DNA of 64,000 nucleotides from Acanthosoma haemorrhoidale (GCA_930367205.1 OV884012.1:152101405-152165404), one strand, 5' to 3'; positions 34,946 to 47,040 are shown, counted from the stretch's first letter. Notes: a model not told the origin generated them from the sequence alone. Numbers and translations: made by a program.

Positions 34946-35496
34946 ACCTTATTACGTCAGCAACAAAACCCTTCATAATGATCTGAATAAACCCTACATT
35001 CTTGAACTCATCCCTTACAACTTCATGAAATTCCATAGTAACCTATCCAACCACCCTAATCCCGTAGCACAGTCATTGCACTGCACCACTCATCCTTATA
35101 ATCCTCCTCGGAGACAAAAACGGCAGTGGCCTCGTGACCTGCTATAATTAAGTGATAGTGGGAGTTCTGGCAATGGCCAGTTTCACTAATAATGTCCTGA
35201 GCGTCTGTGGCTCTCGCGCTCTCGGTCAGCCTCCGCTGGCTCTTATCCAGTGACGCGGGTGACGTAAAAGCGTGGGGAACTTCCCATGACTCCGCTTCCT
35301 CTTTCGCACGCGAGGGAGGTGACAACCATGTGGATTAGGGAGTCCCCTGGGCTGTTTGTAAATATTGTATGAATGAGCGAGTGAATGATGAATTGTAAAT
35401 ATTGTATGAATGAGAACATTTATCTCAATTACTTGTTGCCCAATAAGGCAGACTGTAATTTTATCTCAATAAAAATTGTTGTTAAGTAAAAAAAAA
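34946..35496 (+). mobile_element. Jockey-D 3' UTR copy, full length
   Basis: Bounded by ATGTATGTGT (34936-34945 and 35497-35506) and ending in an A-run after AATTGTTGTTAAGT. This is the most complete and least diverged D 3' UTR in the window and makes a good reference for the family. It lies in opposite orientation 120 bp from the scrambled D copy. It has no coding part: truncation falls at the TTATTACGTC segment, just downstream of the RT. Confidence 0.88.
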
Positions 35497-35506
35497 ATGT
35501 ATGTGT

Positions 35507-36604
35507 TAGAATTCACATAAATATGTCGTTATAATATACATTCTTCTTGAGACGTGGAGTAAGGGCTGAAACTAATTAGCTCCTGTTTAGGACAGTTTAA
35601 CGGATTTATGGAGGATTGTAGTGAGGGGTTAGAGGGGAGAAGGGTGGCAGGATGGCAGGATGGGAGCCAGGAGTGCTAAGGAAATGGTTTTCCGACCGGG
35701 CTTTCCGAGCACTCCCCCGTGTTTGCCATAGCTTTCCAGTCGGCTGGATATTGCTCTTAGCCATTTTTTCACTGACAGCTTCAGGTGACTTTTTGCAAAA
35801 CAAAATAGAAAGGGAGACATTTATCATCAAAATTTCGTGCTAGTTGGGACCTCTTGCCATGTTTTACGATTTAAATGGTGATCTATCGAGTGATGCTAGG
35901 AAAGAAATTATTGTGTGAGATCACCTTAGTATTTTAATGCGAAAATTACTTTCATTATCATCGTATTATGCAAGGTTCTAATTAGAGTGATGATGTCGTT
36001 TATTTTACAACCTACTTAATATTCTCGGGGGTATAATTACTGACCAATTAATGGATTATTGACGATTATTATTTTTCATTCATGATATCAAATCAAACTG
36101 ACATACAGCATATGATGTCGATCAGAAAGTCACCGGTTGATTAAAGTTGTCAATACGATAAGGATAGTTTTAATAACTTTGTGAAATTACGGTTCAAAAA
36201 TAAAATAAAAAATACATATTATTAATCAGGGTGATATCAAGCGATTTCCCTTTTAATTAACATGCAATTAATTACCTGTGACATATTGAAATTCACTATG
36301 AAGTTGATTTTTATTTATCACCACCCAGGTGATTAACTAAAGCTAACATGAAAATTGTTTTCTCTTTTTGTAAAACACACGTGAAGTTAAAATTGTGACA
36401 ACGATTTTTAATGCACTTTCAAAATAAAAAAAATCAAATTACACATTAATAATTATAGTACCGAGATCTTTACTTATAATATAATAGGGTATCTATTGAA
36501 TATGACATAAAAATATTAATTGTTTTATTACCAAATAGTTAATTAAAACTCTTGATTGTGTTCCATTGAGTTAAAAATATTTTTCATATCGTGGAGTTAT
36601 TAGA
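35507..36604. other. Unassigned non-coding DNA
   Basis: A GC-rich island at 35610-35800 has open frames in three phases. A minus-strand frame (35606-35830) lacks clear splice sites or a known motif, so I do not call a gene. Confidence 0.35.
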
Positions 36605-36838
36605 TGGAATCTTGATAGAAAATTTCATGTTTATAGGTCAGAGAATGAGCTCACAACTGCTAAGATAGAGAGACAAGCAGACACAGGTGAAAACCAAAGG
36701 AATTTCGATTTTGAAAAATATTGGAATCTTGATAGAAAATTTCATGTTTATAGGTCAGAGAATGAGCTCACAACTGCTAAGATAGAGAGACAAGCAGACA
36801 CAGGTGAAAACCAAAGGAATTTCGATTTTGAAAAATGT
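36605..36838. repeat. 117-bp tandem duplication
   Basis: Bases 36605-36719 and 36722-36836 are identical over 115 positions, with period 117. No coding frame spans it. The identity implies a very recent event or an assembly duplication. Confidence 0.95.
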
Positions 36839-38789
36839 CAAGAAAGTCTAACAAGATAAAATAAGAATAATGGAGATTACGTTTAAAGAAATGGCTTTTC
36901 CTCAGCTCAGATAGCAAAAAAACAAAAACGTTAACCCCCCCCCCCTACCAGCAGTCCATTGTACCTTATAATTGGAACTGTGTTCCCATCGAAACCGACC
37001 CTACTGACCCAATTACGTTTTTCTTTATTTTTTACAATCACTCCTTGATAGGAACTAAATGAGGAAATTCCTTAAGATTTTAAATGAGTTACACTAAATA
37101 TATTATTAATTGTAATAAAACGAAAAACCTAACAACATATTTTCTTTGTAGAGACGTTTTTCTGCCTATCTTTACGACCATACGATGATAGCACTAAAAT
37201 TTATCTTAAGTTTAAAGAGTATATTCCACAGTAATAGGAAGTATGAAAACAAAAATTAAACATTAAAATAATCTGTCCGGTTTCGCTTAATTTATATCAT
37301 TTTCTCCTCCAGTATTGTTTAGTTGTTGGAAATGTAATTGAAAATATATAAGTATGAATTATTTTGGATCAAGTGTATGAAGAATATTTTTACAATCACC
37401 TAATAAATTGAAATAGTCTTTAGCATAACTCCACTTTATAAGGCACCAACTGCGTTTATATATTTAATAGAAATAATTATAATTTAGTTTATTGTCAAGG
37501 TTAAAAAAATTTGTCGGTATAAAAATCTTGGATAAATATGTTGAAGTAACTAATCATCCATACATGTATAATATACAAATATATCATGTATCATTATATA
37601 AATTCTATGCGATCATATTTAAAAATAAATAAAAACGTTTATCAATCGATACATTATTTATTATTAAAAAATTACAGAACCAGACAAGAGCCTGGCTGGT
37701 CAAGATGTAGTCTTGAAGATAGTGTTTATCCTATGCACTGTACAAGCTTACGCACCTTTTTCAATTTTTTACTCTTTTGAAATTCAATAAAACATTGTTG
37801 TATGACTAATACTTTAAATATTTTTTTAACATATCCATCGCAAAGAATTTCCAATAATTATTCGTCCCACAATGAAAATAATAAGAGTTATTATTATCAT
37901 GATGGATGGTGGAATACTTTAGTGAATACATGGTCTGTACTATTAATATCAATTAGTAAATTAAAATAAGTTTTATTGCATTTCCCATAATTATCACTTA
38001 AATTTTAATTCATTATACAGCTAATAATAATTTCTAAAACGCATTGCATTTCATTACGAAATAATAATAACATGTGACCTTGTTATCATCACCACACTCT
38101 CGAACATGATTCGAATGAATTTTTGAAACTATAGTCCACATATTAGATACTACTCGTATCATGCAGAACGTCGTCAAGATCTTTGATTTGTTACCCTACT
38201 AGGGTATATAGGATAGGAAAATATAAATTTATAATTGTAAGGGTACAATCAGCTCTATTGAGGTAAAATAGCCCCTGGCTGCTCAAGATCTAGTCTTGCA
38301 GGTAGTGTATACCCTGTGCGCCGTACCAGTTGTACCGACTTTAGATACATCATGTAAACATGGCTGGACTAAGATAATCAGTTTAATATTGGCAAGCATC
38401 GTGGTTTTTCATGTTCTACTTCATTTCTACCTGACAGGTGGGGCTGGGGAGCCACCTGTGCCCGTTCGGCCTCAGGGGTCCTTCAAGCTTTGTCTCGCTA
38501 TCATGCACACTCGGATCTATAACGCATATGGCTGTAGTGTTTAATGCTACTAACCCCCCCCCCCCACAAATCGTGAGAAATTCCTTTCTTAGTCTTGTAA
38601 AATAATAATAATAATAAAAGATAAAATAATTTAAATATCGCTGGCGTAAACCAAAATCAGTAATCTACATTTGTGAAATAAGATCTACATTAAAAATAAA
38701 GAATAGATTAGTTAATCAATGCTTAGTATCGTGTTTTAGGAAGTTGGTAGTACGTTCAATGTCATTGCATAATAAAAGAAAGTTACATA
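36839..38789. other. Unassigned non-coding DNA with a diverged direct repeat
   Basis: Two related segments of about 65 bp lie at 37688-37753 and 38275-38336. Shared blocks are CCTGGCTG.TCAAGAT.TAG, TCTTG.AG.TAGTGT and CCT.TGC.C.GTAC. C-tracts lie at about 36936 and 38554. No gene is supported. Confidence 0.5.
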
Positions 38790-38796
38790 CTTGATT

Positions 38797-39145
38797 TTTT
38801 TTTTTTTTTTTCTTCATATCCCCTTTAATTTACAGATAATTATATACAATTATAGATCCTCAGGCGAATCTATTTACAAATTGAATTCCTATAGCGTCAC
38901 TACATTATATACAGGTTTAGTTATTTTATAAAAATTATATAATGTAATAAATAAGTAGAATGATACACATTATAGTGACTCTAATAAAGGTGATTGGGCT
39001 CACCTTTATGATCAAACTTAAAACTAACTTACATACTAATTCTTAACCTAATTTTCCCCCGACAGTCTGTTGCCATCGATGCGGGAGCGTAGGTGGGGTC
39101 ATAGTGTTGAACACTGGGTTGGTTAGTTGCTGCAACACAAAATTT
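38797..39145 (-). mobile_element. Jockey-A copy, end of ORF2 and 3' UTR
   Basis: Poly(T) at the left edge is the tail of a minus-strand copy. The complement carries the A 3' UTR landmarks and the last codons of ORF2 (FNTMTPP..WQQTVG). CTTGATT occurs at both edges (38790-38796 and 39146-39152), a possible 7-bp duplication, though the right one could be element sequence. Confidence 0.8.
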
Positions 39146-39749
39146 CTTGATTGGTTCAAACAGACAACTCACTCGATTACAGATATTTGTGAAATCATAA
39201 GCGAAATCGGGAAAGTGGATATCATTTTGAAAACAAAACTATAAAAATACGGAAGCCCTCCCTGTATTTTTTAGCTCAGCTAAGGTTCAGATCATGTTTG
39301 TTTTCCGAATCCTGAATATTGTGTTTTATCTATCTTATAATGGGATACATATTCAAAATCAACTTCGTGTGTTCAAAATTTTATCAAGTTACTATTTCTA
39401 AATCAACGGTTCAAACTTATTGTTGCTACAAGAGGGAAGTGAAGTTATAGACAATTTTTGTGAGCCACGTGGAGTGGAAAATACTTTGAAGTTAAGTTCT
39501 TCACCGTCAGATCCTAAGAAGCAGGAGCATGAACAGGGAACTGTAGTTATCTTCGTTGCTCTCCCCTTTCTTCAGCCAGAGTTAAGAAACTGTAACTTAT
39601 GGTGAGCGCTTCCTTAATTCAATATTGCTCTTTGTATTACTAACAATCCTCTTGAAGCCAAAGATAACTTCTTCGATATTTCAACGTTAAATTCGGTAGA
39701 TCTGGCTGATTAATCTCGTTTTTCGGTGCGAATTTGCGCAGAATAATTA
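39146..39749. other. Unassigned non-coding DNA
   Basis: No supported gene; a 61-codon frame at 39420 is not recognisable. Confidence 0.35.
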
Positions 39750-39763
39750 TAATAATAGTTAGT

Positions 39764-40237
39764 TTTTTTTTCTTTTGTCTTTTTCTTAGCTCTCTAATTA
39801 TAAGATTAAGGATGAGGGAAAAATAAAGGGATATTTGGGTTGAGCGGATCCTTGTACTAGGAGTACCTGCTTGAAGGCGGTGTGAGGGAATTAAGGAGTG
39901 TGGGAAGCCTCGGTAGTGGTTGATAGTTGCGGTACAGTGGTGAGAGTCCACAGGAGGCTGGGCCTAGAGTCCCTCTTGGCATGTAGTGCAGTCTTATTTA
40001 GTCGGATAGCAGTGTTTGGTGCCCGTTAGAGGCTTGTTGTTGGTGGGCCAAGCGCTGTGATGTCCACCATTTTGTCTGCTTTACTAGATCTTGAGAGTTG
40101 CCATCTTGCCGGTAGCGGTGGGTGTCATGTCTCGGAACAGAGGGTTTTGGCTATGTTTCATCGAGTCAGAGAACTTGATGTGTCTTCTTTGGATGGCTTC
40201 GGTGATGGTGGGGACTTCGAACTTTTCGTGGATGTCG
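39764..40237 (-). mobile_element. Jockey-B copy, end of ORF2 and 3' UTR
   Basis: Flanked by a perfect 14-bp duplication TAATAATAGTTAGT (39750-39763 and 40238-40251), with the T-rich tail at the left. On the minus strand it begins in ORF2 at a KFEVPTITEAI block, runs through a RRHIKF segment and leaves the frame in the 3' UTR. The UTR contains CCTAGTACAAGGATCCG and the TAGAGAGCTAAG tail. Plus-strand open frames over it are shadows. Confidence 0.88.
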
Positions 40238-40251
40238 TAATAATAGTTAGT

Positions 40252-41578
40252 CAAATAAAACGTTCATTTATTACTTATTTATATCCTATTAAATATTATT
40301 TCAGCAGGTCATTCACCTTTAAGAATTGGATAACGTATAAAATTAAACGAGTGGTTTGTTTAAGCCGTTGTATAATGATGATTGTGAACAACACATAACG
40401 ACACTATGAAATGTAAACCCCGTTGACTCTAAATCAGTAACATAGTTGTTAATTTTTACTAATGTCCTGGCTTTAACAGGTTTAAATTGTTAACCTTATT
40501 AATCAATGGGTTTTGTAAATGCTTTCTGCAAATGTACTGTTCATTCTGAGATTTTTTTTTTCAAATAATGAATTTCGAAAGGCCGGGGTCGATAGATTGC
40601 GTTGATAAGTGGGTTTGGCGCTTCTTAATATTTATTAAGCTTTTCCGCTATTCAATTTACAATCGTTTACCTTTATGTGTACCAAAATGTTATTTTAAAA
40701 ATTAAAATTTTTAGAATCGAAATTACAGAAAATATATTACATTAGGGCTTTTTCAATTTGAACCTGAATCGATGCAAAAGCACACTTCAGAGCACTTTTT
40801 TGGTCGTTCGTAATCCCAGACTTCATTTCTAGTACAGACATCACAATTAGGTTTTCAAGTGCTTAGACTGGAAAGCAACAGGTCCCTTCCTAGTCAACGC
40901 GATTGTGATAATTAAAAAAAAAATTATATAGTTACCCCAGTTAAGGAGGAAACTTCATTCCTACTTAAGAAGATACTTAGTCAATGACATTTATATGTTT
41001 TGAAACGTCCCTGTTCTAATACAAATTGTTTGGATAAACATTGATTCTTGGATCCACAACCAGTACCTAATGCAGTCTAATTTCCTATCGAAATGGTGAT
41101 TAAACTGAATCTCTGAGCGGATAACATATTCAAAAACTTCGAAAGGATGTAATGAACACTAGGCAGCTGAAATTAGATATTTCGAACATGAGGAAAACTG
41201 GTTCTGTACTGGAAGGGCTATTTTTCTATTGAAAGCTGACGCATAATAACATCTAGCAAACATTTATGTTAGAGTTGAAAAAACAAACAAAATGTTAGCT
41301 TTTTATTTTTGTCGTTTTACAACGAATACTTTCAACAGTTTAAACTCTTCAGTGAGCAGAAATAGACTTTACATCAATCTATTTATAATTTTTTTACATT
41401 TTCTTAACAACGTACTGAACAGTGGTTTTATGTATAAAATGCTAAAACTCAATGAATACAGTTGATTGAAACAACATTTTCCTTAGTTAAATTAAATTAT
41501 AAATATATGCGAGTCCAATGTCAATAATGAAGTTAGTTCTACTCTTTTTTAAATTCGACTGGTATGCATTGGTGTATG
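40252..41578. other. Unassigned non-coding DNA
   Basis: AT-rich; no gene or shared repeat recognised. Confidence 0.4.
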
Positions 41579-42440
41579 GTCCAGTCACGTATATTGTGTA
41601 TTATTATACTTGTTGTAGTGACCGCTAACTACATAAGATAAATCACCCTATACTCTATTGCATATATATTGTAAGCAAAAGTAAAATAACATGAACTAAA
41701 TGTATTATAAACAAATGTAAATCATTGTAAAAGTGTTAAGCAATAAAAGGGTGAGCCAACTAAGTCATAAACGAGAAAGGGTCACCAGCTGGCAGCCATA
41801 AACATGAAAGGGTCACCAGCTGGCAGTCATAAACAGTCATAAACTTAACAACCCTTTAGGGGACCTCTCTACCTCCAGGGGGCAAGGGGTCGAGTAATTT
41901 AGCGTGGGTACAGCACCACAGGTGTCCACAGCCCCCAACCGTCGGATCAGACCATTTCCGCCTCCCAGCAGGAAGTAGAGAGGGTACTTAAGGCAGGGCT
42001 ACTGGCCCTGTTAGTTAGTCTCTTAGTCTCCTCGTCAGTCTCCTCGCGAGTCTCTCGCGACCTTTACTCGGTGACGCTTGCTTGGTTTCCACTCGAACTC
42101 TGAAAACTTGACTAATTCTTTATGAAACCTCCGTACCTCTTCTCCTGAACATAGTGCATTGTCGGGGCACATACCTATCATAAATGGAGTCAGATAGTAA
42201 CGCCGTCATGGAACGATGGTCCATGTTATAAACTCGAACAATCCGCACTTGTCACCAGGGCTAGGGCGATCAGTCAGGCACCTCCCTAGTGACGACCCGA
42301 CACTTGTTTATTCCATTATATAATTTTTATAAAATAACAAAACCTGTATATAATGTAGCGACACTACAGGAAATACAAAAATAATTTGTAAATAGATTCG
42401 CCTGAGGGTCTATAATTGTATATAATTATCTGTAAATTAT
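41579..42440 (+). mobile_element. Jockey-A 3' UTR copy split by a solo LTR
   Basis: The left part (41579-41608, GTCCAGTCACG... to TATTATA) and the right part (42308-42440, TTATTCCATTATAT... to ATTATCTGTAAATT) join exactly as in the other A copies once the LTR and one CTTGT are removed. The extreme tail (AAAGGGGCTATG) is replaced by an AT-rich sequence. Confidence 0.85.
41614..42302 (+). mobile_element. Solo LTR, 689 bp, with 5-bp target duplication
   Basis: The element starts TGTAGTGACC and ends GACCCGACA, the TG...CA form of LTRs. It is flanked by CTTGT (41609-41613 and 42303-42307). The interrupted jockey-A sequence gives an independent empty site. An AATAAA signal lies near 41742. A roughly 32-bp unit (GAAAGGGTCACCAGCTGGCA...) is tandemly repeated at 41774-41837. 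A 5-bp duplication and these ends fit Gypsy or Bel/Pao LTRs; which of the two is undecided. No internal region remains. A relative lies at 8.2-8.45 kb. Confidence 0.85.
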
Positions 42441-43492
42441 TACAATTATGTAAATTATAATTATCAGAAATAAAAAATTAACCCCTAAGCATTAGGGGCT
42501 AGGTATGCTGTTGAACTAGTCAAAATGGTTTTGTAAGAGTGGTGTAATGGCAGCTTGCCAAAACGGCTTGATGCATTCGCTTCGTGTGCTTTGGGTGCAT
42601 AAGGATGAAGTTAATGGTAAAGTTCGTGTCGGAGAGAGTTACTGATTAGTTAAAATTAATTTAGGACAAGAACACGCAACACAAGGTGGTCGTGGACCGG
42701 TCGGCGATGCTGATAGTGTATTTGTGAACATCGGTATGGGACGTCCACTCGTCGGTTGTAAGAGGGTCCGAAAAAATGACTAGTCGATGGTTTTTCAATA
42801 CTGTTGGCTCCTGCTGCCTATATTGGCCAGCCATAACTTGTCACTTTTCAGATCCACCTCCTCACCTGCCTCAGGGAAAATCGGCTATTCCCAAAGTACA
42901 TAACATAAGTCACCTTTTGTAATTCGACATATGACATGAATACATTCAGAATCATCCCCACATATCATCATAGAATGTTTATTTTATAACAATATGAATT
43001 AAAAACGTCACCTTATAACAAGTTTATTTTCTTTATATACATTTAATTATATTTCCGGAAAAATAGATGTTTGATGGCTCCACTTCTTCTTTTCATTCTC
43101 ATCTTTCACAAGCCGTCGTTAGGCCTTATTTGGAAATAGATACGGAATCCTGTTTTGTTTTTTTGTATCATGTAATTTATGTTCAAAACAATGTAATCAG
43201 TATTAATCAGTTAGAATCTTTTCAGTCATAATATTTTTTCCAAACCTTAATGCTTAATCTTATGTGTCCTTGTACATCTAAAAACATAATGTAATACCAG
43301 AAAGAGCCTTTAACAATGTGGATGCACGTAGTACTACTAATAAATTTGATAAATATATTTTGTTTGCCTTAGTATAATTTGGTAGGAGTGTTGGTAGAGC
43401 TTGATTTGTTTCTGGAACACTCCAAACGCCTCTCTTCTTCCTGCCCGCATAGCCAAAATGTTCTCTTCCTGTACAAAGCGCTACTCTCTTTT
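42441..43492. other. Unassigned non-coding DNA
   Basis: No supported gene. A small perfect hairpin CCCCTAA-GCA-TTAGGGG lies near 42482-42498. Confidence 0.35.
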
Positions 43493-43505
43493 ATTCCATC
43501 AATGT

Positions 43506-44034
43506 ATTCCAAAAGTTAATGCCAGCCAAGGAGACAGCCAAATGTCTCCAACATTTCCAGAATGGGATCATGCGAAAAGTGGTCCGACATACCTCTTTCG
43601 AGAGGTTGAAGAACGCTGACCTGCACCCGTTGCTTGGTGTGCATTCATCCGCCGGAGACACATTAAGTTTTTTGACTCGTTGCAGCACCTGACAAACCCA
43701 GTGTTTAACACTATGACCCCACCACCCACCCCTCCCGCATCGATGGCAACAGACTGACGGGGAAAAATTAGGTTAATAATTAATATGTAAGTTAGTTTTA
43801 AGTTTGATAAAAAAGGTGAGCCCCATCACCTTTATTAGTCAGTTTAGTCCAGTCACGTATAATGTGTATCATTATACTTGTTTATTCATTATATAATGTT
43901 TATAAAATAACAGAACCTGTATATAATGTAGCGATGCTACAGGAAATACAAAAATAATTTGTAAATAGATTCGCCTGAGGATCTATAATTATATATAATT
44001 ATCTGTAAATTTAAAGGGGCTATGAAAGAAAGAA
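43506..44034 (+). mobile_element. Jockey-A copy, end of ORF2 and full 3' UTR
   Basis: Flanked by a 13-bp duplication ATTCCATCAATGT (43493-43505 and 44035-44047). From 43541 it matches the A family: CLQHFQNGIMRKVVRHTSF, a short deletion near 43640, RRRHIKFFDSLQHLT, then the complete 3' UTR ending in AAAGGGGCTATG and an A-rich tail. The first 35 bases inside the left duplication do not match the family and may be filler or a rearranged 5' piece. Confidence 0.88.
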
Positions 44035-44047
44035 ATTCCATCAATGT

Positions 44048-44520
44048 GCCCTAAGTGTCTGATTTTTTTAAAAAAACTCTTTGATGTAATAAATAAAATT
44101 TTGTTAGCCTTTTGTCCTTAGATCTGCCAGTGTAAATCCAACCTGAGCATTTGAATTGCGAATAGAACAATAGCCAAGGAAGAGCTGAGTGAAACAGAGA
44201 GCTGAAGAAGGGGAAATTTATCTGACTAGTATACATGGCTATTACCTCAGACTGGCTGCTTTGTGGAAGGGAAAGACGGAAAGTGTAAGAGAAGGCTGCG
44301 TGGAACCGACAAACTGTCACTAACTACGTTCCGGGCCCTCCACCACTCCCCCCCCCCCCTCTCTCTGCCTAAGTATAAAGAAAACTTAATTATCAACTTT
44401 TTGCTGGTGTGTGAGGCACCTTTTGAACTCTGCTTACGCTAACTTGTGCTTTTCCTCCGAGCCAAGCCTTCATAAAACCATATTCTCGCTTATTGATTAC
44501 ATAATATTAGGTGAATTTTA
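44048..44520. other. Unassigned non-coding DNA
   Basis: No supported gene; a C-tract and CT-rich run lie near 44345-44367. Confidence 0.35.
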
Positions 44521-44673
44521 GAGGCCTCTGGGCTGTTTGTAAATACTGTATGATTGAGCGAGTGGATGCTAACTGTAAATATGGCATGAATAAGAACATT
44601 TATCACAGTTACTTATTGCTCAATGAGGCAGGATTGTAATTTAGCACAATAAACAAGTTTCCGAGAAAAAAAA
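44521..44673 (+). mobile_element. Jockey-D 3' end fragment
   Basis: About 150 bp from GAGGCCTCTGGGCTGTTTG to the tail, with an A-run at the right edge. It includes the GAGCGAGTGGATG and AGGCAGGATTGTAATTT landmarks. It is a moderately diverged copy with no clear target duplication. Confidence 0.8.
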
Positions 44674-44773
44674 TTATTAATTATGAGCTCCAATGCCTGC
44701 ACACATATGAATAGTTCATTATACACACAAGCACTTTTGATAGTTGATGCTGCCAATAACCGGTGGATTACCT

Positions 44774-45161
44774 TATTTTTTTTTTCTTCATAGCCCCTTT
44801 AATTTCCAGATAATTATATATAATTATAGATCCTCAGGTGAATCTATTTACAAATTATTTTGTATTTCCTATAGCATCACTACATTATATACAGGTTTTT
44901 TTTTTTAGAAATTATATAATGGAATAAACAAGTATAATGATACACATTATCCGTGACTGGACTAAACTGACTAATAAAGGTGATGGGGCTCACCTTTTTG
45001 ATCAACCTTAAAACTAACTAACATACTAATTCTTATCCTAATTTTTCCCCTACAGTCTGTTGCCATCGATGCGGGAGGGGTGGTGGGGTCATAGTGTTAA
45101 ACACTGGGTTTGTCAGGTGCTGCAACGAGTCAAAAAACTTAATGTGTCTCCGGCGGATGAA
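44774..45161 (-). mobile_element. Jockey-A copy, end of ORF2 and 3' UTR
   Basis: Flanked by a 12-bp duplication GGTGGATTACCT (44762-44773 and 45162-45173), with the poly(T) tail at the left. On the minus strand the element starts in the RRRHIKFFDSL block of ORF2 and contains the whole 3' UTR. A T-run at about 44898-44908 is expanded inside the UTR. Confidence 0.9.
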
Positions 45162-45173
45162 GGTGGATTACCT

Positions 45174-46767
45174 AACAATGAAATCTACTTACAATCCTTT
45201 CGAACGTTGAGCGTAGTTGATAATGATAATGGTAGCGTTTAGTTTTATTTTAATGTTATCTAGGTAGCATGCTCCTTGTTCCTTTGTTGTAGAATAGTTC
45301 TATGTTGGGCTGCTTAGTAATGTGCAAATAAAATTGACTGACCTTCCGTCTAAAGTGTCCTAAGCATCTAATTTTCAATTTTCCCGCAAGAGTTTTTATA
45401 AACATCTGATTTATGTTTCGGTCTGGATTTACGTTTTGATGATGATTTCTGTTTGTAGCACTCCATTGAAGTGAGTTGTTTAAAGCTCTAGTGATTTGTG
45501 GGCAGAGGTTGTGATTGATGAATAATTTCTTAAGCTTTTTCATTATTTTATTGCATGAAAGTTTTGTTAGAGTTTCTCTATTTCTGGCTTCAGCAGTTAG
45601 TAGTATCATCGGAGTTTAGGTTAAAGATGAAAGATGTCAACAAGCAGGAGTTAATAATAACTTGATAATATTATAAGTTAAGACGTTTGTTGGGAGATCG
45701 GCTTGGGTCGATGAAAAAGGGTTGTTCTGTTAACATGAAATTTATTTATAGATATCGTTTCAATATAGTATGTATGTATATAGTATTCAGTAATAATTGG
45801 TGACAAAAGAAACTTAACAAAAAGTGTAGTGTGGGTAGGTGTTAAACTGTAATTTAAAACTTCACATTTATTTTTCCTCAACTCAGCAATGCGCTTCAAA
45901 TCATTTATACACTAACAAATACACAAAAAACGCAAAGTATTGGTAATATTATCTATAATACTGTATATAATTGCGTATTTCTGAGGCGTAATTTGAAAGT
46001 GTTCGGTTTTACGTCAATTGATAATGAATGTAAAAACTAAAACAAATACAGTTTCCTGGAGAATGGCGTAATTTGCTTACTGTTAGAATGAACACGTTGA
46101 TCGCTTGAAATATAGTTGTGTAAAGTTGTAATGGGTTGTACTTAAAAAATGTATAATTTACGCTAGGATTCACTGGGTGAGTGAAGCGAGTTGGATTCCT
46201 GGCCAGTTTTTGTTGGCTACAAAAGGCCGTTAAAGGAGATCCGGACGCCGGTCCCCCTGTTGTATTATGTATCGCCACTGCCACCCCCCCGTCTTTTTTC
46301 CCACCCCCTGCTCCCTCCGTCTGACACACAGCTTACATAAACCCTGTCTTCTCTCCATCCGTAAATATTAGTCCTCTCCCTCGAGATTTCTCTAATAATT
46401 CCCCAGCTTCGCACGTGTTGCGTATCCTGTATATATGTGCCTTGGCATAATGCATGCCTATTCGATACGTATTCCTCCATACCAGAGCACTGTCCTTGGA
46501 AGGATGAGCCTGTGTAGAAGTATAAGTGTATTGTGAACAGAAAACATTTTTGGAAAATTTTACACCCAGTGGTTTTAAGAAAAAATCATTAAGTTGTCCA
46601 CTTTCCATCTAGACGGTACACCTGTCTAGAGGTTATTTATTTCTGAATGTTTCATACATTAATAAATTACCTGTATAACATACAATTAAAATTATATAAA
46701 AAATATTTCGGTATATAATTTTTTTAATCATATATGTTAATATTTGATTAGCCAGCATTAGTAATTG
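45174..46767. other. Unassigned non-coding DNA
   Basis: A minus-strand frame at 45256-45609 (117 codons) has no recognised motif, no supporting splice or promoter signal and ordinary composition. It is left uncalled. No repeats recognised. Confidence 0.35.
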
Positions 46768-47040
46768 TCATTCATATCTTATACACGATTCCACTCGCAC
46801 AATATGTACATGAACCACAGACGCTCAGAACATGAGTGTGGCTGGTAGCCATTAGCAGGACCCCATGAGATACTTATTAAATGAATAGATCGCGAGACCA
46901 TCTTGAAGCTTTAAGATCAAGAGCAGTAGGTAATTGAAGGGATGAGTTTGTGGAGTAGAAGGGATCATTGGCCATAGTTCTGAGGACTTTGGAGTGGCAT
47001 GTATGAATTTGTTTGATGGTTGAAGATAAGATGTTGAGTT
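46768..47040 (-). mobile_element. Degenerate jockey-D 3' UTR
   Basis: Weak but ordered matches to the D UTR: CACTCGCACAATATGTAC, CCACAGACGCTCAGAACATG, GCCATTAGCAGGACCCC, then GGGATGAGTTTGT and a TTCTGAGGACTTT block. Divergence is much higher than in the other copies. It is probably an old insertion or a sister family. Confidence 0.55.

Noticed and set aside
34630..35036. Frames on both strands that start with MEFHE
   Set aside because: They arise because two inverted copies of the same D 3' UTR translate alike. They are not genes.
40057..40398. Plus-strand 113-codon frame
   Set aside because: Shadow of the minus-strand jockey-B copy that runs past its edge.
41579..42302. Reading the segment at 41.6-42.3 kb as a gene with GC-rich exon
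   Set aside because: TG...CA ends, a CTTGT duplication and the interrupted jockey-A copy show it is a solo LTR.
45256..45609. Minus-strand 117-codon frame as a possible gene
   Set aside because: No recognised domain, no promoter or splice support; length is within chance for this much sequence.
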